Positions 1 through 7,956 of a stretch of 64,000 bases of DNA are shown here, piece after piece (within the stretch, counting starts at the first letter, position 1; every line of letters starts with the position of its first letter). The DNA comes from Streptomyces sp. NBC_01216. GTDB lineage: Bacteria > Actinomycetota > Actinomycetes > Streptomycetales > Streptomycetaceae. Below the pieces are notes generated by a model. The model saw only the letters and a list, made by a program, of their open reading frames with translations. It ran no database searches and had not been told where the DNA came from. The DNA lies in NCBI RefSeq assembly GCF_035994945.1, contig NZ_CP108677.1:744001-808000 (forward strand), given 5' to 3'. Position numbers and translations under genes: made by a program.

Positions 1-1075
1 CGGGAGCGGCCGTCTTCACCGCAGGGGCAGGGGCCTGGGCCGGCCGCGGCGGGGGAACCTCGACGGGGAGGCCGGCGAGATCGGCCAGAACGCGCAGTGC
101 GACCACGCCCCGGGCATCGCGCTTGTTGCTGCGCCACGGACCGGTCACGGTCGCCGTCTCGCCGCCGGTCACGTACGTGACGCGTGACCGGAACAGCACC
201 GCGCCTCCGGACTGTTGCTCCTCGTCGAACTCCGGGACGGGCTGGTTCCGAACGGAGTGGTACAGCGTCAGCACGGCGACGGCGGCCCCGGGCGTCTCGG
301 CAGCAGCGCACAAAACCGCCTTGCGGGCAGGGTCCCAGGCGGTCGCCGCAGCATCGAAGAGCACGGCATGAAGGTCGCGCGGGATCAGCGCACCCGCGGC
401 GATCCGGGTGGCTACCTCGGCCACCACGGCCGGGGCCACGACCGGTTGCGCGAGGGCGCGCAGCAGTCGCGACGCGAAAGTCGGGTCAGCGGCTGCGGCT
501 GCCGAACCGGCCGAATACCGGGCCGCTGGCAGCCAGCCCTTCCCGGCGAAGTCAGCCTGCTCCACCGGTTCACAGCCGGACATGTGACCGAGAAGGCTGA
601 CCACGGCGCCTTGCAGCGCAGCCTTCTTCGTCCCGCGGGTGACGGCGGCGCCGTGGAGCTGCCGGACCTGATCACGCCAGCCAGCCTGCACGACGAACAG
701 CTCAGGACCACCGGTATTCAGATCCCGGACTACGAGCGCGGTCGGGACACCGCTGTCCTGGGCATGGGAGTGCAGCACCGACGTGGCGAGCTCGGGCCTT
801 GCCCTCACCACCGCCCAGGCCGCCGCCGTCGCCTGCTCGGCGAGGCGGGATCCCTTGAACCGGAGAAGGAGTAGACGCAGCTCTTTAACGCCCAGCCGGC
901 CGTTTCCGGCACGGACGGCTGCCTCGGCAGCAAGCTCAGAGGTGAGGTGCCGGGCTTCATGCGCCTTCTCCAGCAGCCGGGAGAACACCGAGGGCTCGAG
1001 GGCGCTGAGGTCTACCCGGGAGGGGGGCGAGGGGCGCGGAACCCGGGCTGACTGAGCGGAGGGGAGAGTCGCCAT
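1..1075 (-). CDS. Protein with possible C-terminal dsRNA-binding-like domain (partial, runs off left edge)
   Basis: An open frame on the minus strand begins at an ATG at 1075 and stays open to the window edge, giving at least 358 codons. The first 260 or so residues are alanine-rich and helical, with no family I recognise. Near residues 280-340 the pattern PxF, a beta hairpin (FRSRVTYVTGGE), then GPWRSNKRDARGVVALRVLADL resembles a double-stranded RNA-binding domain, in which a basic SKK/NKR turn precedes an Ala-rich helix. What follows is Pro/Ala-rich and continues outside the window. The domain call is inference from pattern; the frame itself is well supported by codon bias. Forward open frames over the same bases are shadows. 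Confidence 0.6.
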   Translation of the reverse strand, partial: MATLPSAQSARVPRPSPPSRVDLSALEPSVFSRLLEKAHEARHLTSELAAEAAVRAGNGRLGVKELRLLLLRFKGSRLAEQATAAAWAVVRARPELATSVLHSHAQDSGVPTALVVRDLNTGGPELFVVQAGWRDQVRQLHGAAVTRGTKKAALQGAVVSLLGHMSGCEPVEQADFAGKGWLPAARYSAGSAAAAADPTFASRLLRALAQPVVAPAVVAEVATRIAAGALIPRDLHAVLFDAAATAWDPARKAVLCAAAETPGAAVAVLTLYHSVRNQPVPEFDEEQQSGGAVLFRSRVTYVTGGETATVTGPWRSNKRDARGVVALRVLADLAGLPVEVPPPRPAQAPAPAVKTAAP

Positions 1076-1908
1076 GACGAGCCTTCACGAGAGCGTAGAA
1101 CCTCCCCAGACCGGAGAGAGGATCACTAACAGTGGCCGATGATTACAGTCCGTATGTAACCGTGGTGGTCCACGCCGAGGCGGCAGCGCCGTGAATAACC
1201 CGGACGTGTGTACGCAGAGCTGACGCCTTGACGGGGCATCGCCTACGGGCATCCGGTACCCCAGCTCGACGGTGCCCCTGCACGGCGTCACGACGACGCT
1301 GGCACCGACGCAGCCTCTGCCGCTGCAGCCGCCACGGTGACCCGCCTGCGCTTCGGAACCCCACAGCGCCGCGCCTGAAGCTGTGGGCCCCGCTCCCACG
1401 GCCACAACTCGGCGTCGGGCACCGTCAACATCGACCGCCTCACCGTTGGCGCACTGGTCCCCCGGACGCCCAAACACCCATGCGACTCCCATGCCCCAAG
1501 GTCACATAACCGCGATCACTCGAGCCCCATCGCCGTTACTGGGGATTCGATCCAAAAATACGTGCCCCGCACACTGGTCCCCAGGACTGGTCCCCAAGCT
1601 CGAGCCACTTGCACCGCCGCCTGAACCCGGCACGCGTCACCACGGAAATCAGTCGCCACCCCAAGAGACGACCGCCAGCAGGGACCGTCGCGGCAGTCGT
1701 CACGGCTAACGTGGCAGGGGAACGGCCGCACCCGTGCACGACCGCCACACGGCACCCAAGAGGCCGAGCCGCCGCCAGAAATCCGTGGCGAGTGCCATGG
1801 CGACGCGCCCCCGTCACCAACGGGCGCTGCTCGACCAATCGTCCGGCGCACGTAGCGTCTTCCGGCATCAGCCAGCGGAGCCAGGCCAGCAATGGCAGCA
1901 TCCAGGAA
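1076..1908. other. Intergenic stretch without a convincing gene
   Basis: About 830 bp separate the minus-strand gene starting at 1075 from the kinase-like gene. Several short frames overlap on both strands, but none has a recognisable product, a good ribosome-binding site or a consistent codon bias. The octamer TGGTCCCC recurs at roughly 1456, 1574 and 1587, which may be a remnant of a repeat. I see no tRNA or attachment site. Confidence 0.5.
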
Positions 1909-2718
1909 ATGACGGCACACCCGATCTTCAGCGCCACCCACGTCCCGGCGCTTGAGCCCTACCTCGCACGAACGGGCACCATCTTTCGCACGTTCGCTGA
2001 CCAGGACTCCGGCTGCATCTCCTACGGGTTCATGGCGGCCGGGCAGCGCTGGTTCGTGAAGGGGGCCTCGACGCCCGATGGCGTCTGGTCCCTGCGACGG
2101 GCCATCTCGGTACACAAGGCCGTCGCACACTCGGCCATCGTGCCCCTGTTGCACTCGTTCAGCACCAACGAAGGCCTGGCGCTCGTGTACCCGTGGATGG
2201 CTGGCGAGGTCCTTTATCACCCGACTCGATCCCACCACGGAGGGAGGGCCGCACCTGGCAGTCCTATGACGAAGTTCCGACAGCTCCCCCTTCCGCAGGT
2301 TCACGCCGCCCTCGACTCACTCCTGAGTGCCCACCTTGCTGTGGAGCAGGCTGGCCTCGTCGCCGTCGACCTCTACGACGGCTGCATGCTCTACGACTCC
2401 GAAAATCACCGGCTGATGCTCTGCGACCTGGACGAGTACCGACCCGGGCCGTTCACGGTGGAGACTGAGCGGCTGCCCGGCTCTTCCCGCTACATGGCCC
2501 CGGAGGAATTCGTACGGGGCTCGGTCATCGACATCCGGACAACCGTGTTCACCCTGGGCAGAGCCCTCCGTCTTCTCCTCGACGCCGGCGACGAGGAGAA
2601 GCAGTGGCGCGGCACCTCCGGACAGCTGGCCGTCATCGAGAAGGCAACGGCCGCCGCCCCGGAGTGCCGGTTCCACTCGGTGCACTCACTCGTCAACGCC
2701 TGGCACGCGGCCACCTAG
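1909..2718 (+). CDS. Serine/threonine kinase-like protein (possibly inactive)
   Basis: The 269-residue product has the outline of a eukaryotic-type protein kinase. K51 in WFVKGA fits the ATP-binding lysine, D154 in VAVDLYDG sits where the HRD aspartate should be, D173 in CDLDEY corresponds to the DFG aspartate, and YMAPEEF matches the APE motif. The asparagine expected five residues after the catalytic aspartate is absent (Cys at that place) and no glycine-rich loop is obvious, so activity is uncertain. No transmembrane or sensor domain follows, unlike classical Pkn receptors. The ATG at 1909 is chosen because homology to kinases starts just after it; the frame is open further upstream but with poor coding character. 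Confidence 0.65.
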   Translation: MTAHPIFSATHVPALEPYLARTGTIFRTFADQDSGCISYGFMAAGQRWFVKGASTPDGVWSLRRAISVHKAVAHSAIVPLLHSFSTNEGLALVYPWMAGEVLYHPTRSHHGGRAAPGSPMTKFRQLPLPQVHAALDSLLSAHLAVEQAGLVAVDLYDGCMLYDSENHRLMLCDLDEYRPGPFTVETERLPGSSRYMAPEEFVRGSVIDIRTTVFTLGRALRLLLDAGDEEKQWRGTSGQLAVIEKATAAAPECRFHSVHSLVNAWHAAT

Positions 2719-2847
2719 GCTTTCGGAGCCCGCCTGCGAGGCGATGAGCACACCGGCTCCTCCTGAACCTCGGAGGGCACGATCCCGGCCGGCCTTACAC
2801 CCCCGCCCGTCCCTGCTCACGCGCAGGACGCGAGGAGGCGGGACAGC

Positions 2848-3651
2848 TCAGGCCGAGCCAACGACAAGCATGTGCGCCGATGCATCGTGGAACACACCGT
2901 GCTCGTCGGCGAGGCGGGCCGTCGCTATCGCATCCGTGACGAGCGCTCCCGCCTCTTCCTGGCCCGCACATCGGCCGGCCGCGACGACGTACGCCCATCC
3001 CGGGCCCTCGATCCCGTGGACGCGCACAGCGCCCAGCCCCGCTTCGCTGGCCTCCTGAGTCAACTCTGCAGCGGTATGGAAGTGCACAACCGTGAACCCC
3101 CTGCTGCCGTCGTAGGAACCCGTACGAACCACCTGCGAGACCTCGCCCGCGAGCAGCTCCGGGGACAGGCCCGCGCTCACGGTGTAGTCCTGCATCAGGG
3201 AGTACCGGGAGATCCCCGCGGCCGCCACCACACCGCCTGGTACGGCGACCCGGCGGGCCTCCCTCAACGCCGCGAGCCGGTCTCCGCGCTCCGCCAGGTG
3301 GTACAGCGGGCCCAGCAGCAGCACCGCGTCGAAGGTGCCGGCCTCCACCTCCAGGTCGCGGGCATCCCCCAGCTGAGCAACACACCGCGGCGCGCGCTCA
3401 CGTGCCTGCTCCACGTGCTTTGGCACGGGGTCCAGGAGGAGCACCTCGTATCCCTCTTCAGTGAGCCAACCGGCATGCGTACCCGGACCACCGCCCACGT
3501 CCAGCACCCGAGCGGGTGCTGGAGGCAGGTAGCGACGTAACAGCTCCTGGGTCCGCTCGAACTCCAGACGGCCCGTCGCTGTGGAATGCAGCCGGGACGC
3601 CTCGTCGTACTCCGTGTAGAAGCCCGCGATCCGTGGGTCAATGGTCGTCAT
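2848..3651 (-). CDS. Class I SAM-dependent methyltransferase
   Basis: This 267-residue protein carries the SAM-binding motif I VLDVGGGPG at residues 49-57 and an acidic end to beta-2 (LLLDPVPKH). It also has a post-motif VLLLGPLYHLAERGDR segment typical of small-molecule methyltransferases of the Methyltransf_11/25 group. It has no accessory domain. It stands alone: the kinase-like gene converges on it from one side, and the GNAT gene on the other side is transcribed away from it. The substrate cannot be deduced. Confidence 0.85.
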   Translation of the reverse strand: MTTIDPRIAGFYTEYDEASRLHSTATGRLEFERTQELLRRYLPPAPARVLDVGGGPGTHAGWLTEEGYEVLLLDPVPKHVEQARERAPRCVAQLGDARDLEVEAGTFDAVLLLGPLYHLAERGDRLAALREARRVAVPGGVVAAAGISRYSLMQDYTVSAGLSPELLAGEVSQVVRTGSYDGSRGFTVVHFHTAAELTQEASEAGLGAVRVHGIEGPGWAYVVAAGRCAGQEEAGALVTDAIATARLADEHGVFHDASAHMLVVGSA

Positions 3652-3816
3652 ACCCGGCGAGAGTAGGGCCGAGCGAAGCAGCCCGTCACCCGGATATCCG
3701 GCGCGGGCGCCGCTGCAGGTCCACCTGGACGGCGAGGGGCAGAAGAGCGCACAGGCTCCACCCCATTGGGTCTAACCGGAGTGGCCGGGCGCATGCTCCC
3801 GTGACCAAACTGGATC

Positions 3817-4485
3817 GTGCTGATCGACTACTGGCCACTGCTCGGTCTGCGGCTGACGACGCCCCGCCTGGAGCTGCGCCTGCCCCAATCGGACGAGCTG
3901 GCAGCACTGGCCGATCTCGCACGCGACGGCGTTCACGACCCGTCCCAGATGCCGTTCAGCAGTGGCTGGACCGACCTGCCCGAGACCGAGCGGGCTCGCG
4001 CCGTGGTCCAGCATCACTGGCTGCGGCTCGGAAACTGGAGGCCGGAGGACTGGTCCATCAATCTGGCCGTCTTCCTCGGTGGCCGGCCTGTGGGCATGCA
4101 GGCCATGGCGGCCAAGCGCTTCGCGCTGGTGCGAGAGGTCAACACAGCTTCTTGGCTCGGGCTGTCGTATCAGAGTCAGGGCATAGGCACAGAGATGCGG
4201 GCTGCCGTGCTCCACCTGGCATTTGCCGGGCTGGGCGCCGAGGAGGCAACGACAGGGGCGTTCGCCGACAACGCGCAGTCCTTGGCCGTATCCAGCAAGC
4301 TCGGATATGTCCCGGACGGAATCGAAAGGCGGGTGGTGCGCGGGGAGGTCGTGATCTTGCAGCGGCTTCGCCTCCCCCGGGGTCTATGGCGGCCAGCGCT
4401 CGCGAAAGGGACCGAGATCACGGGGCTGGTCCCGTGCCTGCCGCTGTTCGGATTGGTGGCCGGGGAGACCACAGACCCGTCCTGA
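3817..4485 (+). CDS. GNAT family N-acetyltransferase
   Basis: The 222-residue product has the layout of a RimJ/RimL-type GNAT enzyme, with the opening strand TPRLELRLPQSDE. The acetyl-CoA pyrophosphate-binding loop is QGIGTE at residues 121-126, followed by a helix and an N-S-L-A-V-S-S-K-L-GY segment. It starts at GTG 3817, since an in-frame stop lies at 3802. After residue 190 the sequence departs from the usual GNAT length and may be an unstructured tail. Substrate is unknown; family members acetylate protein N-termini or small amines. Confidence 0.8.
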   Translation: MLIDYWPLLGLRLTTPRLELRLPQSDELAALADLARDGVHDPSQMPFSSGWTDLPETERARAVVQHHWLRLGNWRPEDWSINLAVFLGGRPVGMQAMAAKRFALVREVNTASWLGLSYQSQGIGTEMRAAVLHLAFAGLGAEEATTGAFADNAQSLAVSSKLGYVPDGIERRVVRGEVVILQRLRLPRGLWRPALAKGTEITGLVPCLPLFGLVAGETTDPS

Positions 4486-4595
4486 CGGTCTGGACATGGA
4501 TTCGACTCCCGCTCATCCGATAGTCACACATGGCCTGAACTCGACTACGCAGTAAGGGAATTACCACACCACCAAGGCCGATACCATCTACCGTC

Positions 4596-7148
4596 ATGAC
4601 GACCGCATCTCCTCGCCAGGGCGTACCCGACAAGCCCACACTCGACGGCCTTGAGGCCAAATGGGCTCCGACCTGGGACGAGCAGGGCGTATACGTATTC
4701 GACCGCACCGCGCCACGGGAGCGGGTGTACTCGATTGACACGCCGCCGCCCACCGTGAGCGGCTCCCTCCACGTCGGACACGTGTTCTCGTACACCCAGA
4801 CGGATGCACTCGCCCGCTTCCACCGGATGCGCGGCAAGGCCGTCTTCTACCCGATGGGCTGGGACGACAACGGCCTGCCGACCGAACGTAGGGTGCAGAA
4901 CTACTTCGGTGTCCGGTGCGACCCCTCGCTGCCGTACGACCCGGACTTCACTCCCCCCTCGTCCCCGGGCAAGCAGCAGATCCCCGTGTCCCGCCGCAAC
5001 TTCATCGAGCTGTGCGAGCGGCTCACGGTGGAGGACGAGAAGGTCTTCGAGAGCCTGTGGCGCCGGCTGGGGTTGTCCGTCGACTGGAACCACACCTACC
5101 AGACCATCGACAGCCGGGCCCGCGCCATCTCACAGCGAGCCTTCCTGGCCAACCTCGCCCGGGGCGAGGCGTACCAGGCCGAGGCCCCGACGCTGTGGGA
5201 CGTGACGTTCCAGACCGCTGTAGCCCAGGCCGAGCTGGAGGACCGCGAGCGGCCCAGCGCCTACCACCACCTTCTGTTCCAGTCGGATGCGGGGGCGGCG
5301 CTGGAGATCGCCACCACGCGGCCCGAGCTGCTGCCCGCCTGCGTGGCCGTCGTGGCGCACCCGGACGACGAGCGCTATCAGAAGCTCTTCGGTACCACCG
5401 TGCGCACTCCGGTCTTCGGTGTAGACGTGCCGGTGGTGGCTCACCGCCTGGCCGACCCCGAGAAGGGCACCGGGGCGGCCATGATCTGTACGTTCGGCGA
5501 CACCACCGACGTGGTGTGGTGGCGTGAGCTCGACCTTCCCACCCGCTCGGTGATCGGACGCGACGGCCGCTTCGTGCGCGAAGCGCCCGCCGCGCTGGAG
5601 TCCGAGGCCGCGAAGGCGGCGTACGCGCAGCTCGCCGGCGCGACACCGCACACCGCCCGGGAGCGCCTGGTGGAGATGGTGCGCGCGGAGGGCAGTCTGG
5701 TCGGCGATCCGCGGCCCTTCAACCACATGGTCAAGTTCTACGAGAAGGGCGACAAGCCGCTCGAGATCGTCACCAGCCGCCAGTGGTACCTGCGCAACGG
5801 CGGACGCGACGCGGAGCTCCGGCAGAAGCTGCTGGAGCGCGGCCATGAGCTGAACTGGCACCCGGACCACATGCGCAACCGGTACCAGTCCTGGGTGGAG
5901 GGACTTGCCGGGGACTGGCTGATCAGCCGTCAGCGCTACTTCGGCGTACCGGTACCGGTGTGGTACCAGCTGGACGCCGACGGCAACCCCACCGACGAAC
6001 TGATCGTTCCCTCGCGGGAGTCGCTGCCCGTAGACCCCAGCAGCGACACCCCGCCCGGCTTCACCTCGGACCAGCGGGACGTCCCGGGCGGCTTCACCGG
6101 CGACCCGGACGTGATGGACACGTGGGCGACGTCCTCGCTGACACCGCAGATCGCCGGCGGCTGGGGCCACGACGACGACCTCTTCCAGCGCGTCTTCCCG
6201 ATGGACCTGCGTCCGCAGGCCCACGAGATCATCCGCACCTGGCTCTTCTCCACCGTCGCCCGCGCCGAGCTGGAGCACGACGCGCTCCCCTGGGCTCATG
6301 CCGCCATCAGCGGCTGGATCCTCGACCCTGACCGCAAGAAGATGTCCAAGTCGAAGGGCAACGTCGTCACCCCACTGGACCTTCTGGACCAGCACGGGTC
6401 GGACGCAGTCCGGTACTGGGCCGTATCAGCCCGGCCGGGAACGGACACCGCCTTCGAAATCGGCCAGATGAAGATCGGCCGACGTCTCGCCATCAAGATC
6501 CTCAATGTGTCGAAGTTCGTGCTCGGTCTGGGTGCGGCCGAGCGGCGGTCCGCCGTGACCAACCCGCTCGACCAGGCACTCCTCGCGCGACTCGCGGACG
6601 TCGTGGACGAGGCGACGGCCCAGCTGGAGGGGTACGACTACGCCCGCGCACTGGAGACCATCGAGCGGTGCTTCTGGGCGTTCTGCGACGACTACGTCGA
6701 GCTGGTGAAGACGCGTGCCTACGGCGGCGGAGGCGAGGAGGCTGCCGCGTCTGCTCAGGCCACGCTGTCGACGGCCCTCTCCGTGTTGTTGCGGCTCCTC
6801 GCTCCCTTCGTTCCGTTCGCCACCGAGGAGGCGTGGAGCTGGTGGCAGCAGGGCTCGGTGCACCGGGCGCAGTGGCCCAGTGGAACGGAGCTGCGGGAAC
6901 AGTCCCTGAAGGGGGACCCCCAGCTCCTGGACGTCGCCGCAGACGCCATCGCCGCCATCCGGAAGGCCAAGAGCGCAGCCCAAGTCTCCATGCGGGCCGA
7001 GGTCGCCCGAGTCACGGCGCGCGGGCCGGCTCCGCTGGTTGCGACACTTCGCCAGGTGAGCGGGGACGTGCAGTCCGCGGGAAACATCGGCGACGTGGAA
7101 CTCGAAGTGGCTGAGAGCGAACTCCTCACCTACGAGATCACCATGTAG
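4596..7148 (+). CDS. valS: Valyl-tRNA synthetase, short form
   Basis: This 850-residue class Ia aminoacyl-tRNA synthetase would charge tRNA-Val in the cytoplasm. The HIGH motif appears as HVGH (59-62) and the KMSKS motif is exact at 582-586. A CP1 editing domain follows the characteristic WDDNGLPTERRVQNY segment, and an anticodon-binding helical domain is near 650-800. The protein ends without the coiled coil that closes standard bacterial ValRS, a layout I associate with the archaeal/rickettsial-type enzyme. Streptomycetes normally keep an essential chromosomal valS, so this may be a second copy; whether another exists cannot be seen here. ATG 4596 is the natural start. A strong hairpin follows the stop. 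Confidence 0.93.
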   Translation: MTTASPRQGVPDKPTLDGLEAKWAPTWDEQGVYVFDRTAPRERVYSIDTPPPTVSGSLHVGHVFSYTQTDALARFHRMRGKAVFYPMGWDDNGLPTERRVQNYFGVRCDPSLPYDPDFTPPSSPGKQQIPVSRRNFIELCERLTVEDEKVFESLWRRLGLSVDWNHTYQTIDSRARAISQRAFLANLARGEAYQAEAPTLWDVTFQTAVAQAELEDRERPSAYHHLLFQSDAGAALEIATTRPELLPACVAVVAHPDDERYQKLFGTTVRTPVFGVDVPVVAHRLADPEKGTGAAMICTFGDTTDVVWWRELDLPTRSVIGRDGRFVREAPAALESEAAKAAYAQLAGATPHTARERLVEMVRAEGSLVGDPRPFNHMVKFYEKGDKPLEIVTSRQWYLRNGGRDAELRQKLLERGHELNWHPDHMRNRYQSWVEGLAGDWLISRQRYFGVPVPVWYQLDADGNPTDELIVPSRESLPVDPSSDTPPGFTSDQRDVPGGFTGDPDVMDTWATSSLTPQIAGGWGHDDDLFQRVFPMDLRPQAHEIIRTWLFSTVARAELEHDALPWAHAAISGWILDPDRKKMSKSKGNVVTPLDLLDQHGSDAVRYWAVSARPGTDTAFEIGQMKIGRRLAIKILNVSKFVLGLGAAERRSAVTNPLDQALLARLADVVDEATAQLEGYDYARALETIERCFWAFCDDYVELVKTRAYGGGGEEAAASAQATLSTALSVLLRLLAPFVPFATEEAWSWWQQGSVHRAQWPSGTELREQSLKGDPQLLDVAADAIAAIRKAKSAAQVSMRAEVARVTARGPAPLVATLRQVSGDVQSAGNIGDVELEVAESELLTYEITM

Positions 7149-7165
7149 CTCGCATCAAACGAATG

Positions 7166-7213
7166 ACGGCGTTGCCGCCCCTCACACGCTCGCGTGAGGG
7201 GCGGCAACGCCGT
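7166..7213 (+). terminator. Strong hairpin terminator after valS
   Basis: A perfect 20-bp GC-rich stem (7166-7185 with 7194-7213) closes an 8-nt loop and is followed by TTTTG. It begins 18 nt past the valS stop codon. Between here and the GTG at 7510 there are about 300 bp in which I see no gene; this space probably holds the promoter of the next operon. Confidence 0.85.
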
Positions 7214-7509
7214 TTTGCTATGCAGGACAAGCGAGTTGACCCGTCGGATCGATCCGCAGTGGAGGGATTCGGCCATGTCGGGTAAGGGCGCCCAATGCAC
7301 TGCACAAGGCACAGATGTTCGTACTAGAGTCTCCGCTCTGTGACAGTCAGTCACCACACGTGTGTGCGCCAACGGCTGGGCGGCGCGCGGATGGGCCTCG
7401 GGGCCTGCGTGTGCAACCGAAACTCCAGCCCACGGCTGACATGTCACGAACCACGCCGCAGTGTGTCTGGATCCGCCAGTCCCTGCGGTCGACCTGTGGG
7501 AAGGTGCCT

Positions 7510-7878
7510 GTGAAAATCGCGGTGCAAGACCCCGGAAAGAACGCCACGTACATACTCGACCCGGAACTACTGGGTGAGTTCACGGTCGGACCTGCGCAGC
7601 TCGGTGAGGGCGCCGACGTCGTGTTCGTACTGCCGTCTAAGACGCTGTGCGAGCAGGTCCCCGTCGTCTCGGGGAGCGGCTCGGCCGACCCCTCCATCCT
7701 GATCTCCGACCCCGACGGTGACCGCCGGTGGCTGCTGACCCGCTCCGACCTGGAGCGCTTCGCGGCCAGCGACCAGCCGCCCACGGACGCGGTCTGGTTC
7801 TCGATGCCCGACGCGAGCGCCGGCATCTACGCCGCGGTTCCCCTGTTCCGCCGCGCCCTCGTGCAGAACAGCTCCTGA
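7510..7878 (+). CDS. Small protein of unknown family, first gene of SagB/JmjC operon
   Basis: A 122-residue protein begins at GTG 7510, six bases after a GGGAAGG ribosome-binding site; the frame is open upstream but loses coding character. It is acidic in the middle (ISDPDGDRRWLLTRSDLERF) and ends in a more hydrophobic stretch (DASAGIYAAVPLFRR...). There is one cysteine and no signal peptide or membrane segment. I do not recognise the family. Its position ahead of a hairpin and three modifying-type enzymes is the arrangement seen for precursor peptides of ribosomal natural products, but 122 residues is long for that and no leader motif is visible, so a carrier or adaptor role is equally possible. 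Confidence 0.7.
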   Translation: MKIAVQDPGKNATYILDPELLGEFTVGPAQLGEGADVVFVLPSKTLCEQVPVVSGSGSADPSILISDPDGDRRWLLTRSDLERFAASDQPPTDAVWFSMPDASAGIYAAVPLFRRALVQNSS

Positions 7879-7884
7879 GGCAAC

Positions 7885-7916
7885 GGGCCCGCGGCAGCCA
7901 CGGCTGCCGCGGGCCC
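7885..7916 (+). terminator. Intercistronic hairpin (attenuator-like)
   Basis: A perfect 14-bp GC stem (7885-7898 with 7903-7916) with a 4-nt loop lies six bases after the stop of the small protein and 40 bp before the SagB-like gene. No T-run follows, so it could be a partial terminator or an mRNA-stabilising stem that sets a high ratio of the first gene product to the enzymes. Confidence 0.65.
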
Positions 7917-7956
7917 CCGCCGTCCTTGATCCGGCACCTCACGAGGGACTTCGACA

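Noticed and set aside
215..874. Plus-strand frame of 219 codons at the left end
   Set aside because: It is opposite the minus-strand gene starting at 1075, which has better codon bias and stays open for the full length.
1535..1570. tRNA T-arm-like GATTCGATCC near 1550
   Set aside because: The flanking bases do not form a T-stem and no acceptor or anticodon stem is found.
1516..2304. Minus-strand frame of 262 codons overlapping the kinase-like gene
   Set aside because: No recognisable product, and the opposite strand has kinase motifs with proper codon bias.
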